The notes beneath the pieces are model-generated. The model did no database searches, was not told the origin of the DNA, and was given only the letters and a program-made list of their open reading frames with translations. 49,142 bases of DNA, taken from positions 1 through 49,142 of the forward strand of contig CAYVGI010000018.1 in assembly GCA_964451095.1 (NCBI GenBank), given 5' to 3'. This document shows positions 41,372-49,039 of this stretch, one piece after another. Each line of letters opens with the position of its first letter. Within the stretch, counting starts at the first letter, position 1. The DNA comes from DAOTTY01 sp964451095. GTDB taxonomy: Bacteria; Chloroflexota; Anaerolineae; Aggregatilineales; Phototrophicaceae. The translations under genes were made by a program, and so were the position numbers.

Positions 41372-42110
41372 CGATTAGAAGCTGGGTGATGCGATCAACC
41401 AGATCCGTGCCCAGGCGCTCGCGGGCGAGGTAATTGCCTTTGAGCGTGTCTAGCAGTGTATCCAGGTATGTGACTGGGACAACGGGATCTTGCGCGGTAA
41501 ACACCAGCGCCGGGGGACCTTCTACAAAGACAACCACACCGTACACATCCACATTGCGGAAGCGGTTGTCCTGCAAAAACGTCCGTATCGCGTTCACATC
41601 CACAATCGCCTCTTTGGTCGGGTTGATGTTCATCGGCACCCAGCTACCGCTGCGGTCGCGGCGCACCCAGCCCCCCTTTTCGTTGAGCAGTTCGCCGCGC
41701 CGTGCCAAAATGCGGAACACAAGCATACCCGGCGGACCGACGAGAACCGCATCAATGTAGCCCAGCTTGGGTTGGTTGATGTTGCGGATGAACTTGTAGC
41801 GCTCATCCAGGAACTGGCTCATGTGCTCGCCTGTGACGTAGGCAAGGTCGTTCTCCCGGCGGCGGGTGAGCGCCCGCACCCCTAGCCCCGTCCCGGCAAC
41901 GAACGCGGCAATGCCCAAAACGAGCAGGAACAACCCGATGCCGCTTTGCACCTGCCCAGCGGACGTGGTTTGCCCGAAGAAGGTGGGCACCAGCCGCAGG
42001 AACAGTCCGACCGCCGTCAGGAAGATGCCGACCGACCCGACGATGAAGCCAATGACCAGTAAATTACGTGAGCGCCGCGTGAGCGAGCGCGAAGGAGCTG
42101 TGTTGAGCAT
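41361..42110 (-). CDS. NERD-like domain membrane protein with a degenerate nuclease motif
   Basis: A 249-residue protein. Two membrane helices (about residues 16-41 and 57-80) are followed by a cytoplasmic domain that matches the nuclease-related NERD fold: YIDAVLVGPPGMLVFRILARRGE, a WV tryptophan and the later NINPTKEAIVDVNAIRTFLQD and VYGVVVFVEGPPALV. In active NERD proteins the second strand ends with an E-x-K that completes the PD-(D/E)XK site; here it is R133-I-L135, so both are missing, although the first Asp (D120) remains. It is the second gene of the operon, seven bases after the receiver gene and overlapping the AddB-like gene, so a non-catalytic membrane or DNA-docking role is plausible. 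Confidence 0.7.
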   Translation of the reverse strand: MLNTAPSRSLTRRSRNLLVIGFIVGSVGIFLTAVGLFLRLVPTFFGQTTSAGQVQSGIGLFLLVLGIAAFVAGTGLGVRALTRRRENDLAYVTGEHMSQFLDERYKFIRNINQPKLGYIDAVLVGPPGMLVFRILARRGELLNEKGGWVRRDRSGSWVPMNINPTKEAIVDVNAIRTFLQDNRFRNVDVYGVVVFVEGPPALVFTAQDPVVPVTYLDTLLDTLKGNYLARERLGTDLVDRITQLLIGDE

Positions 42111-42116
42111 AATGTC

Positions 42117-42557
42117 CTATTCTGTTTGCGTGCCGCCCTTGGGCACCTTTGCCCGGCGCTGTGCGATCACATCTTCTAAGATGCGTTGGAGTTCGTCGAA
42201 GCGCGGCATGGGCTTGTACATCAGCTTATCTGCCCCGGCTTGCTGCTTCACCCGCACTTCTTCATCTGGCGGCAGCTTATACGCAGTGCTCAGCACAATC
42301 GCAATATCCCCCAGTACGGGGCTTTTGCGGATGCGCTCCCCCACCATCGGTCCGCTAATTTTGCCCGGCAGCCGAATATCGAGCAGCGCCAGTTCTGGCA
42401 GTTCGCCCTGGAAGCGCCCGTTGTCCACATCTTCAATCCAGGCAACAGCTTCCTCACCGTCGACAAACGCGACTCCGTCGATCCCCCACATCTCGAACAT
42501 TGCAAGCAGCACTTCGTAAATATCTGGCTCGTCTTCGACAACCATCCAGGTAGACAA
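42117..42557 (-). CDS. Stand-alone response regulator, first gene of the AddAB-like operon
   Basis: A 146-residue receiver protein without an output domain. The acidic pocket is MVVEDEPDIYEVLLAMF, the phospho-acceptor is in LALLDIRLPGKISGPMVGERI, the switch residue in IAIVLSTAYKLP and the Lys in DKLMYKPMPRFDEL. The DIRLPGKISG and long alpha5 parts match the divergent receiver at 42714, so the two are paralogues. The TTG at 42557 has GAGGAG six bases upstream and suits the paralogue's start; longer starts would extend into the divergent promoter region. Seven bases separate its stop from the NERD-like gene, so it heads the operon. Confidence 0.88.
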   Translation of the reverse strand: MSTWMVVEDEPDIYEVLLAMFEMWGIDGVAFVDGEEAVAWIEDVDNGRFQGELPELALLDIRLPGKISGPMVGERIRKSPVLGDIAIVLSTAYKLPPDEEVRVKQQAGADKLMYKPMPRFDELQRILEDVIAQRRAKVPKGGTQTE

Positions 42558-42605
42558 GTCGCACTCCTCAAAGTCTTGCGCCATCAACAGTTTACACACC
42601 CTATA

Positions 42606-42634
42606 ATAATAGGTTTCCCACGCAAAATCAGCAA
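42606..42634 (-). promoter_or_regulatory. Promoter of the receiver-NERD-AddBA operon
   Basis: On the minus strand, TTGCTG (42629-42634), a 17-base spacer and TATTAT (42606-42611). It lies about 50 bases before the TTG start at 42557. A TATAAT at 42663-42668 faces the other way, toward the receiver gene at 42714; its -35 is weak. Confidence 0.5.
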
Positions 42635-42713
42635 ACGATGTGTCGATAACTGCCCGATTCGCTATAATGGAGCACATTACACGTTCGAACGCCAACCAGA
42701 AACGGAGATTGTC

Positions 42714-43121
42714 GTGATCTGGATGATAGCAGAAGACGAGGCAGACATCCGCAACCTCGTTGCCATGATGGCACAGGCTTGGGGGCACAAACCGCTCACG
42801 TTCGAGACCGGACAGAAGGCGTGGGACTTTTTAGATGCCGTGGAAGCAGGCAGCTACAGCGGCGACATGCCTGAGTTCGCGCTGATGGACATTCGTATGC
42901 CCGGCAAAAAAGGCGATGAAATCGCCCATCGAATGCGGACGATCCCGGCATTTGCACACATCCCGGTCGTCTTGATGACGGCGTTTTACCTGGATGACGA
43001 CGAAAAGGCAGAGATGCTCACCGACGGTGCCGACCTCATCATCAACAAGCCCCTGCCAGACTTTCCCGAACTTCAGGCAAAGCTGCACAAGGTCATCGAA
43101 GAGAAAAGCCTGAGTGGTTAG
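42714..43121 (+). CDS. Stand-alone response regulator (paralogue of the divergent one)
   Basis: A 135-residue receiver domain with no output domain. MIWMIAEDEADIRNLVAMMAQAWG supplies the acidic pocket, FALMDIRMPGKKGDEIAHRM the acceptor Asp, VVLMTAFYL the switch residue and ADLIINKPLPDF the Lys. The same unusual IWMxAEDEADI start and the DIRMPGK motif occur in the receiver at 42117, so the two arose by duplication. It starts at GTG with GGAG seven bases upstream; ATG 42723 is a shorter alternative. The histidine kinase gene begins 10 bases downstream, so the two form a two-component pair. Confidence 0.9.
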   Translation: MIWMIAEDEADIRNLVAMMAQAWGHKPLTFETGQKAWDFLDAVEAGSYSGDMPEFALMDIRMPGKKGDEIAHRMRTIPAFAHIPVVLMTAFYLDDDEKAEMLTDGADLIINKPLPDFPELQAKLHKVIEEKSLSG

Positions 43122-43130
43122 CGCTAGCCC

Positions 43131-44384
43131 ATGACTCTCGGCGACACATCCCCCTTTGACCCATCAGAAGTGAACCAGTTTGCGCGGCGCATTGGGTCGT
43201 TGGGCAGCTCCGTAGAGCGGTTCTTTACCCGCATACACAACAGCCTGACCCAAAATGCAGAGCTAGAGCGCCAGAAAGAACAGGCTCGAAAAATCGCCCA
43301 GCGCAACGAGCAACTGCTTGCTTTCGCTGCCCAGCGTGACCAGGAACTGGAGCGCTTAAACGGGATCATCGCAACGATTGACCAGGGTATCATCCTGCAA
43401 GACCTCGACGGACGGGTAGTGCTCATCAACCCGGCGGCGAAGGAGATGATCGGCGGGCAGAAGGCGTTCCGCGAAAGCGGGCTGGGCGGGCTGTTCGACG
43501 CCTACAAAGACATCGTGCATGTCGATTCCGAATTAACACCGCTGGGCGAACCCACCCGGCAGGAAATCAACAACCGCATCATCGGCACAACGCTGGCGGC
43601 AGTTGCCAACAGCGACGGCGAACGCATCGGCACCCTGATTGTGCTGCGCGATGTCACCCGTGAGGCACTGGGCGACCGACTGAAAGACCAGTTCGACACA
43701 GCGATTTCGCACGAACTGCGCACACCGATGAACGTGATTAAAATGGGCAGTGAAGTTTTGCTGGCAGCGCCAGAAGGCACCCCGGCAAACCGCAACATGC
43801 TGGAACGGATCGGGCGCAACGTTGATGTGCTAGATCGCATGATCGTCGAAGTGCTCGACATCTCCGAGATGAGCACAGGCTCCTTCCAGATTCGCCAGGA
43901 AGATGTAGACGTCGAAACGCTCGTCTGGAACATCATCAACGGCATGATACCAGAGGTCAAAGCGGCAAAACTGGATGTCGCCGTGATGAACCAGGAAACA
44001 AGCGGGCTGCACATCGTCGGGGATCAACAGCGGCTGCGGTGGGCACTGGGGCACTTGCTGCGCAACAGCATCAACTATACGGAGGCAGGTACGATCTTCT
44101 TCGGGCTGAGCAAAAACGACGACGGGCATGTCGCCATCCAGGTGATTGACACCGGCGTGGGCATTTCTGACAAGGACTTGCCGCACATCTTCGAGCGCTT
44201 TTACCGGGGGGAGCCGCGCACCCCGGACGGCAAGCTGCTAGACCCACGCGGGCTGGGGCAGGGGCTTTTTGTCGCCCGCACCGTGGCAGAAGCGCACGGC
44301 GGCTACCTGAGCGTACGCACCGAGGTGGGCGCGGGCAGTGTGTTCACCATGGTTTTACCCATAGCACCCCAGCGAACACCCTAA
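43131..44384 (+). CDS. Soluble PAS-histidine kinase
   Basis: A 417-residue kinase. After a coiled coil (ELERQKEQARKIAQRNEQLL, about residues 43-62) there is a PAS domain (GIIATIDQGIILQDLDGRVVLINPAAKEMIG, about 84-190). The HisKA helix has the phospho-His in TAISHELRTPMNVIKMG. The HATPase_c domain has the N box (LGHLLRNSINYTEAGTI), the G1 box (VIDTGVGISDKDLPHIFERFYRG) and the G2 box (GLGQGLFVARTVAEAHGG). There is no membrane helix, so it senses a cytoplasmic signal through PAS. It follows a receiver gene by ten bases; the receiver and this kinase are probably cognate, possibly also with the divergent receiver. Confidence 0.93.
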   Translation: MTLGDTSPFDPSEVNQFARRIGSLGSSVERFFTRIHNSLTQNAELERQKEQARKIAQRNEQLLAFAAQRDQELERLNGIIATIDQGIILQDLDGRVVLINPAAKEMIGGQKAFRESGLGGLFDAYKDIVHVDSELTPLGEPTRQEINNRIIGTTLAAVANSDGERIGTLIVLRDVTREALGDRLKDQFDTAISHELRTPMNVIKMGSEVLLAAPEGTPANRNMLERIGRNVDVLDRMIVEVLDISEMSTGSFQIRQEDVDVETLVWNIINGMIPEVKAAKLDVAVMNQETSGLHIVGDQQRLRWALGHLLRNSINYTEAGTIFFGLSKNDDGHVAIQVIDTGVGISDKDLPHIFERFYRGEPRTPDGKLLDPRGLGQGLFVARTVAEAHGGYLSVRTEVGAGSVFTMVLPIAPQRTP

Positions 44385-44395
44385 TCGTTTATACA

Positions 44396-44425
44396 TTGCA
44401 AGTGTTGCTCACAAAACGTTACAAT
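44396..44425 (+). promoter_or_regulatory. Promoter of the glycogen gene cluster
   Basis: TTGCAA (44396-44401), an 18-base spacer and TACAAT (44420-44425), about 47 bases before the GTG of the branching enzyme gene. Confidence 0.45.
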
Positions 44426-44472
44426 CCCGTGCACATCACCCATGCCCCCAGTCGATCGGAGTCATAAACCGC

Positions 44473-46161
44473 GTGTCCGCAATTGGTGCCTTTACCTTTG
44501 TACTGCACAGCCACCTCCCGTACGCCCGCCTGGCGGGGCGGTGGCCCCACGGCGAAGAATGGATTCATGAAGCAGCGAGCGAAACCTACATCCCCCTGCT
44601 GAGGACGCTGTACGACCTCAAAGCGGAAGGCGTGCCATACCGCATTTCCTTTGGCATGACGCCCACCCTCGCCGAACAACTGACGGACACCCTGGTGCTG
44701 GAGCATCTCGATCAATACCTGGAAAACAAAATTGATGCTGCCAAACGAGACATAAAATTCTTCCAGGAGCACAACCAACCCGCCCTGGGCGAACTGGCGG
44801 AATGGTACCGCCAGATGTTCACGGACATCAAAAACACATTCAACGACCGCTTCAACCGCGACATTGTAGGGGCGTTCAAGCGGCTGCAAGAAGACGGTTA
44901 CATCGAGATTTTCACCAGCGCGGCAACCCACGCCTATTTGCCGCTGCTCGCGCAAGACAGCAACATCAGCGCACAGGTGAAGGCAGGGATTGCCAGCTAC
45001 AAGCGCATCTTCGACCGCGCCCCAAAAGTGTTCTGGCTGCCGGAGTGTGGCTATCGCCCGGCGTACACGGCTGACGATGGCACCATGCGCCCGGGGTTGG
45101 AGGCGTTTTTGGCAGAAAACGACATTGAGCTGTTCTTCAGCGAGACGCACACCATTGTAGGCGGTAAACCAGTGGGCGTCGCCACCGGGGATGTCATCGG
45201 TCCGTCCGGCAGGATCAAGCGCCGCTTTGTGATCCCCCCCGCGAACGAAACCCCGCAGCGCCTGGCGACAACCTACCAAGCATACTACGTCGCCAATTCT
45301 GCTGATGGGCGTGGCGCAAAAGAGCACTCGGGCTTAGCAGTCATCGGGCGCAACAACAACAGCGGGCAGCAGGTGTGGAGCGCCGATTGGGGCTACCCCG
45401 GCGACTTTGACTACCGCGAGTTCTACAAGAAGGCGGGCACCAGCGGTTTGCAATACTGGCGCGTGACGGGCGATGACGTGCCGCTAGACCACAAGGACGT
45501 CTATCACCCGGACTGGGCGCGTTACAAAATCGACCAACATGCCGAGCACTTTGCGCATTTAGTGTGGGATTTGCTGCGAGCACACGACCGAGAAACGGGT
45601 GAGTTCGGCATTGTGTCGTCCAATTACGATACGGAGTTGTTCGGTCACTGGTGGTTCGAGGGCGTGGACTGGCTGGGTAGGGTGCTGCGGCACCTGGCGA
45701 ACAACCCGGAAATTGAGATGATGACTGCCAGCGCGTTCCTTGCCAAGCACCCGCCGGAAGGTGTGTTGCAGCTTGCGGAAGGCTCCTGGGGTACGGGTGG
45801 CAACCACTTTACCTGGGACAACGGCGAAACCCATTGGATGTGGGCACCCATCCACGAGGCAGAACGCCGCATGGAAGTGCTGGAGAAGAACTTCCAGCGC
45901 CCCACAGACGACGAAACGAAGGTACTTAACCAGGCAGCACGGGAACTGCTGCTGGCACAAAGCTCCGACTGGCAGTTCCTCGTCACCACCGGGCAAGCGA
46001 AAGAGTATGCCATCCAGCGGTTTACCCAGCACCTGGAGCGCTTCAATCGCTTAGCGGAGAGCCTGGACGGGAAGGAACCCGACGTGGCATACGCCGAGGA
46101 GCTTTGGGAACAGGACAAAATTTTCCCGGACATCGACTACCGCTGGTTCCGGGCGCGTTAA
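44473..46161 (+). CDS. GH57 family 1,4-alpha-glucan branching enzyme
   Basis: A 562-residue family 57 glycoside hydrolase, the branching type: it cuts an alpha-1,4 glucan and re-attaches it by an alpha-1,6 bond. The N-terminal active-site block is FTFVLHSHLPYARLAGRWPHGEEW. The catalytic nucleophile Glu is in FWLPECGYRPAYT (E191), the acid/base Asp in SSNYDTELFGHWWFEG (D386), and the C-terminal helical region with WGTGGNHFTWDN and REL LLAQSSDWQF-type segments (for example ELLLAQSSDWQFLV) is as in the Thermus and Thermococcus enzymes. GTG start. It is followed by glgA after 23 bases, so the operon makes glycogen. Secreted use is unlikely because there is no signal peptide. Confidence 0.92.
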   Translation: MSAIGAFTFVLHSHLPYARLAGRWPHGEEWIHEAASETYIPLLRTLYDLKAEGVPYRISFGMTPTLAEQLTDTLVLEHLDQYLENKIDAAKRDIKFFQEHNQPALGELAEWYRQMFTDIKNTFNDRFNRDIVGAFKRLQEDGYIEIFTSAATHAYLPLLAQDSNISAQVKAGIASYKRIFDRAPKVFWLPECGYRPAYTADDGTMRPGLEAFLAENDIELFFSETHTIVGGKPVGVATGDVIGPSGRIKRRFVIPPANETPQRLATTYQAYYVANSADGRGAKEHSGLAVIGRNNNSGQQVWSADWGYPGDFDYREFYKKAGTSGLQYWRVTGDDVPLDHKDVYHPDWARYKIDQHAEHFAHLVWDLLRAHDRETGEFGIVSSNYDTELFGHWWFEGVDWLGRVLRHLANNPEIEMMTASAFLAKHPPEGVLQLAEGSWGTGGNHFTWDNGETHWMWAPIHEAERRMEVLEKNFQRPTDDETKVLNQAARELLLAQSSDWQFLVTTGQAKEYAIQRFTQHLERFNRLAESLDGKEPDVAYAEELWEQDKIFPDIDYRWFRAR

Positions 46162-46184
46162 CGCACAGAAAGACAACACCTACC

Positions 46185-47648
46185 ATGAACATTCTTTTTG
46201 TATCGTCAGAGGCTGCTCCCTTCGCCAAGGTGGGCGGGTTGGGCGATGTGGTCGCGGCGGGGTCTTTGCCGACGGCACTGCGCGAAACGGGGGTCGATGC
46301 CCGCGTTATCATGCCGCTGTACGGCACCATCAACTACTCCCGCTTCAACCTCAAGCCCTATTTCAGCTTTACCTTCACGCGGCGCAATGGCACTGCGGAA
46401 GTGCACGTGCACCGCACCATCTGGGATGATGTGCCGTTCTACTTCATCGAAAGCTGGCCCTTCTTCGGGGATGAGAACTCCGTCTATACGGGCTGGGACT
46501 GGGACATGCCGCGTTATATCTTCTTCTGCCAGGCGGCGATGGCAGCGGCTTGGGAACTGCGAGAGCGCGAGAACTGGTTCCCAGATGTGTTTCACGTCAA
46601 CGACTGGCACACTGGGCTTATACCGTTCTTCATCAAGATGAGTTCGTACAAGCCCGTATGGTCGGATGTGCGCAGCATGATCACGCTGCACAATGTCGCC
46701 TATCAGGGCGAGTACGCCAGCGGCTGGCTGTATGAGCTAGGCATCCCGCGCAGAGATCACCCTGACCTGGAGCGCTTGGACCTGGTGGATAACCTGCTGG
46801 CAACGGGCATTGCCTACAGCGACTTCGTGACCACGGTTAGCCCACGTTACGCCGATGAAATCCAGTATCCCTACATGGGCTACGGGCTAGACCCGCTCAT
46901 CCGCACACGCACGCGGGAAAATCGGCTGTATGGCGTGCTCAACGGCATAGACACGCAAAAGTTCAACCCGGCGACCGACCCGCACATCGCGCAGCAGTAC
47001 GACAGCACCACATTTGCAGACGCACGCCTGGAAAATAAGCGCAAGCTGCAAGAACATGCCGGGCTGGAAGTGCGCGACGATGTGCCCGTTATCGGCATAG
47101 TGAGCCGCATCGTGTGGCAAAAGGGCTTCGATCTCGCTGTGCCCGCGCTGCGCCGCCTGCTGGAAGAAGAAGATGTGCAGGTAATCGCGCTCGGAACGGG
47201 CGAGGCAGACCTCACGCATGGGCTGTGGCAGCTCGGTCACGATTTCTTCAGCAAAGCACGCACATTCATTATGTACGATCCCGTCATCGCACAGCGCATC
47301 TACGCTGGGGCAGACGTGTTCCTCATGCCCAGCCATTACGAGCCGTGCGGCATCGGGCAGATGATTGCTATGCGCTACGGGGCGCTGCCCGTGGTACGAG
47401 AAACGGGCGGGCTGGCAGACACGGTGCAAAACTACGACAACGGCGATGCCGACGTGGGCACCGGGTTCAGCTTTTTGTGGGAGCAACCCGACGCGCTGTT
47501 CCACACGCTGCGCTGGGCGCTGCAAACCTACCACGACCGCCCGGATGCGTGGCGCACCATGCAAAAGCGCGGCATGGAAACTGACTTTAGCTGGCTGCGC
47601 AGCGCCGCCACCTACCATAAGCTGTACGAGCGCATTCTAGCAACTTAA
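46185..47648 (+). CDS. glgA: Glycogen synthase (GT5)
   Basis: A 487-residue ADP-glucose-dependent glycogen synthase. The N-terminal KVGGLGDVVAAGSLPTAL block binds ADP-glucose; DVFHVNDWHTGLIPFF, MITLHNVAYQGEYA and TVSPRYADEIQ follow. The C-terminal domain has VIGIVSRIVWQKGFDLAVPAL, FLMPSHYEPCGIGQMIAMRYGALPVVRETGGLADTV, which is the classic GT5 acidic and nucleotide site, and an ordinary end. It elongates alpha-1,4-glucan. The ATG at 46185 matches the family start (MNILFVSSEAAPF); a longer upstream start would run into the branching enzyme gene. It is cotranscribed with it. Confidence 0.95.
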   Translation: MNILFVSSEAAPFAKVGGLGDVVAAGSLPTALRETGVDARVIMPLYGTINYSRFNLKPYFSFTFTRRNGTAEVHVHRTIWDDVPFYFIESWPFFGDENSVYTGWDWDMPRYIFFCQAAMAAAWELRERENWFPDVFHVNDWHTGLIPFFIKMSSYKPVWSDVRSMITLHNVAYQGEYASGWLYELGIPRRDHPDLERLDLVDNLLATGIAYSDFVTTVSPRYADEIQYPYMGYGLDPLIRTRTRENRLYGVLNGIDTQKFNPATDPHIAQQYDSTTFADARLENKRKLQEHAGLEVRDDVPVIGIVSRIVWQKGFDLAVPALRRLLEEEDVQVIALGTGEADLTHGLWQLGHDFFSKARTFIMYDPVIAQRIYAGADVFLMPSHYEPCGIGQMIAMRYGALPVVRETGGLADTVQNYDNGDADVGTGFSFLWEQPDALFHTLRWALQTYHDRPDAWRTMQKRGMETDFSWLRSAATYHKLYERILAT

Positions 47649-47693
47649 AGAATTCGCTAAGCTTATTTAACAAAATTTTGATAGTCGTTGTGG

Positions 47694-47708
47694 GTGTAAA
47701 CGTTACAC
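47694..47708. repeat. Inverted repeat between glgA and glgC
   Basis: GTGTAA-ACG-TTACAC is a perfect 6-base inverted repeat with a three-base centre, 27 bases before the start of glgC. It could be an operator for glgC or for an internal promoter. Confidence 0.4.
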
Positions 47709-47734
47709 AACGCACGACGTATGGAGAGAATAAT

Positions 47735-49003
47735 ATGAAAGTTAAAGCAGTTATCCTGGCAGGTGGCGAAGGAACTCGCCTGAAGACCCTGACAACCAAA
47801 CGCGCCAAGCCTGCGGTTCCATTTGCGGGCAAGTATCGCATTATCGACTTTACGCTGAGCAACTGCGTCAACTCCAGCATGTTTGACGTGATTATCCTGA
47901 CGCAGTACCGCCCGCACAGCCTCAACGATCACATTGCCAAGGGGCGCCCGTGGGACCTTGACCGGACGTTTACGGGCGGGGTGCAGTTGTTGCAACCGTA
48001 CAAGGGACGCTACGACACAGATTGGTACGCAGGCACGGCAGACGCCGTCACGCAAAACCTGAACTTCGTCCGGCAGGGACGCCCGGATTACGTGCTCATT
48101 CTCTCCGGCGACCACATCTACATGATGGACTACGACGTGCTGATTCAGTTCCACCGCGAGCGTGGCGCAGATGCCACCGTGTGTGCTATTGAGGTGCCGC
48201 TGGACGAGGCGAGCCGCTACGGTATCCTTGATGTAGACGAAGAGAGTTACCGCATTCGGGACTTTGTAGAGAAGCCCGCCAACCCGCCTGGCAAGCTCGC
48301 CAGCATGGGCGTTTACGTGTTCGACTATGATGTGCTGGAGCAGATGCTCACGGAAGACCGCGAAGACGATGGTTCCAATCACGACTTTGGTAAGGACATC
48401 ATTCCGCAGATGATCCAACGTGACATGAACGTGTATGCCTACATGTATGGTGGCTACTGGATTGACGTGGGTACCACTGAGGCATACTGGGAGGCACACA
48501 TGGACTTGCTTTCCACGCCGCCATCGCTGAACCTGAACGACCGCACCTGGGTGATCCACACCCGCAGCGAAGAGCGCCCGTCCGTGAACGTGATGAAGCG
48601 TGCCAACATCGAGAATAGTATGCTCACAGATGGTGTGGTCGTTGGCGATAACGCCACCATCATCAACTCTGTGCTGTCTCCTGGCGTGTTTGTGGGTCCG
48701 AACGCTGTCGTGCGGGATTCGGTCATCCTCAACGATGCGTACATCGAAGCGGGCGCAACCGTAGAGCGCTGCATTCTGGATAAGATCGTGGTGGTGGGGC
48801 ACGAAGCGCATGTGGGGCAGATGCTGGACATGGGCGACCTGGGCATTACCACCGTCGGCAAGAACACCCACATCCCGCCGAACTGGACGATTGGGCATAG
48901 CTGCGTGCTCGGTACAGACCTCACCGAGGCGGATTTCGCTGAGTTCAGCAACCGCACCGTGCCACCCAACACCAACGTCGGCTACGCACCCAAGAAAAAA
49001 TAA
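47735..49003 (+). CDS. glgC: Glucose-1-phosphate adenylyltransferase
   Basis: A 422-residue ADP-glucose pyrophosphorylase, the committed step of glycogen synthesis. The N-terminal catalytic part has KAVILAGGEGTRLKTLTTKRAKPAVPFAGKYRIIDF, with the GGxGxRL loop and the Lys that binds glucose 1-phosphate. YAGTADAVTQNL, VLILSGDHIYMMDY and GTTEAYWEAHMDLL follow, then a left-handed beta-helix with hexapeptide repeats (VVVGDNATIINSVLSPGVFVGPNAVVRDSVI). The ATG at 47735 has GGAGAG six bases upstream. The 86-base gap after glgA holds the inverted repeat at 47694-47708. It converges on a cytochrome c gene. Confidence 0.95.
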   Translation: MKVKAVILAGGEGTRLKTLTTKRAKPAVPFAGKYRIIDFTLSNCVNSSMFDVIILTQYRPHSLNDHIAKGRPWDLDRTFTGGVQLLQPYKGRYDTDWYAGTADAVTQNLNFVRQGRPDYVLILSGDHIYMMDYDVLIQFHRERGADATVCAIEVPLDEASRYGILDVDEESYRIRDFVEKPANPPGKLASMGVYVFDYDVLEQMLTEDREDDGSNHDFGKDIIPQMIQRDMNVYAYMYGGYWIDVGTTEAYWEAHMDLLSTPPSLNLNDRTWVIHTRSEERPSVNVMKRANIENSMLTDGVVVGDNATIINSVLSPGVFVGPNAVVRDSVILNDAYIEAGATVERCILDKIVVVGHEAHVGQMLDMGDLGITTVGKNTHIPPNWTIGHSCVLGTDLTEADFAEFSNRTVPPNTNVGYAPKKK

Positions 49004-49013
49004 TCCCCGTTCC

Positions 49014-49039
49014 AGGTGCCCGCCAACCATGGGGCACCT
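49014..49039. terminator. Hairpin between glgC and the convergent cytochrome c gene
   Basis: AGGTGCCC (49014-49021) and GGGCACCT (49032-49039) form a perfect 8-bp stem with a 10-base loop. It overlaps the stop codon of the convergent gene and probably ends transcription from both directions. There is no U-tract. Confidence 0.6.
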
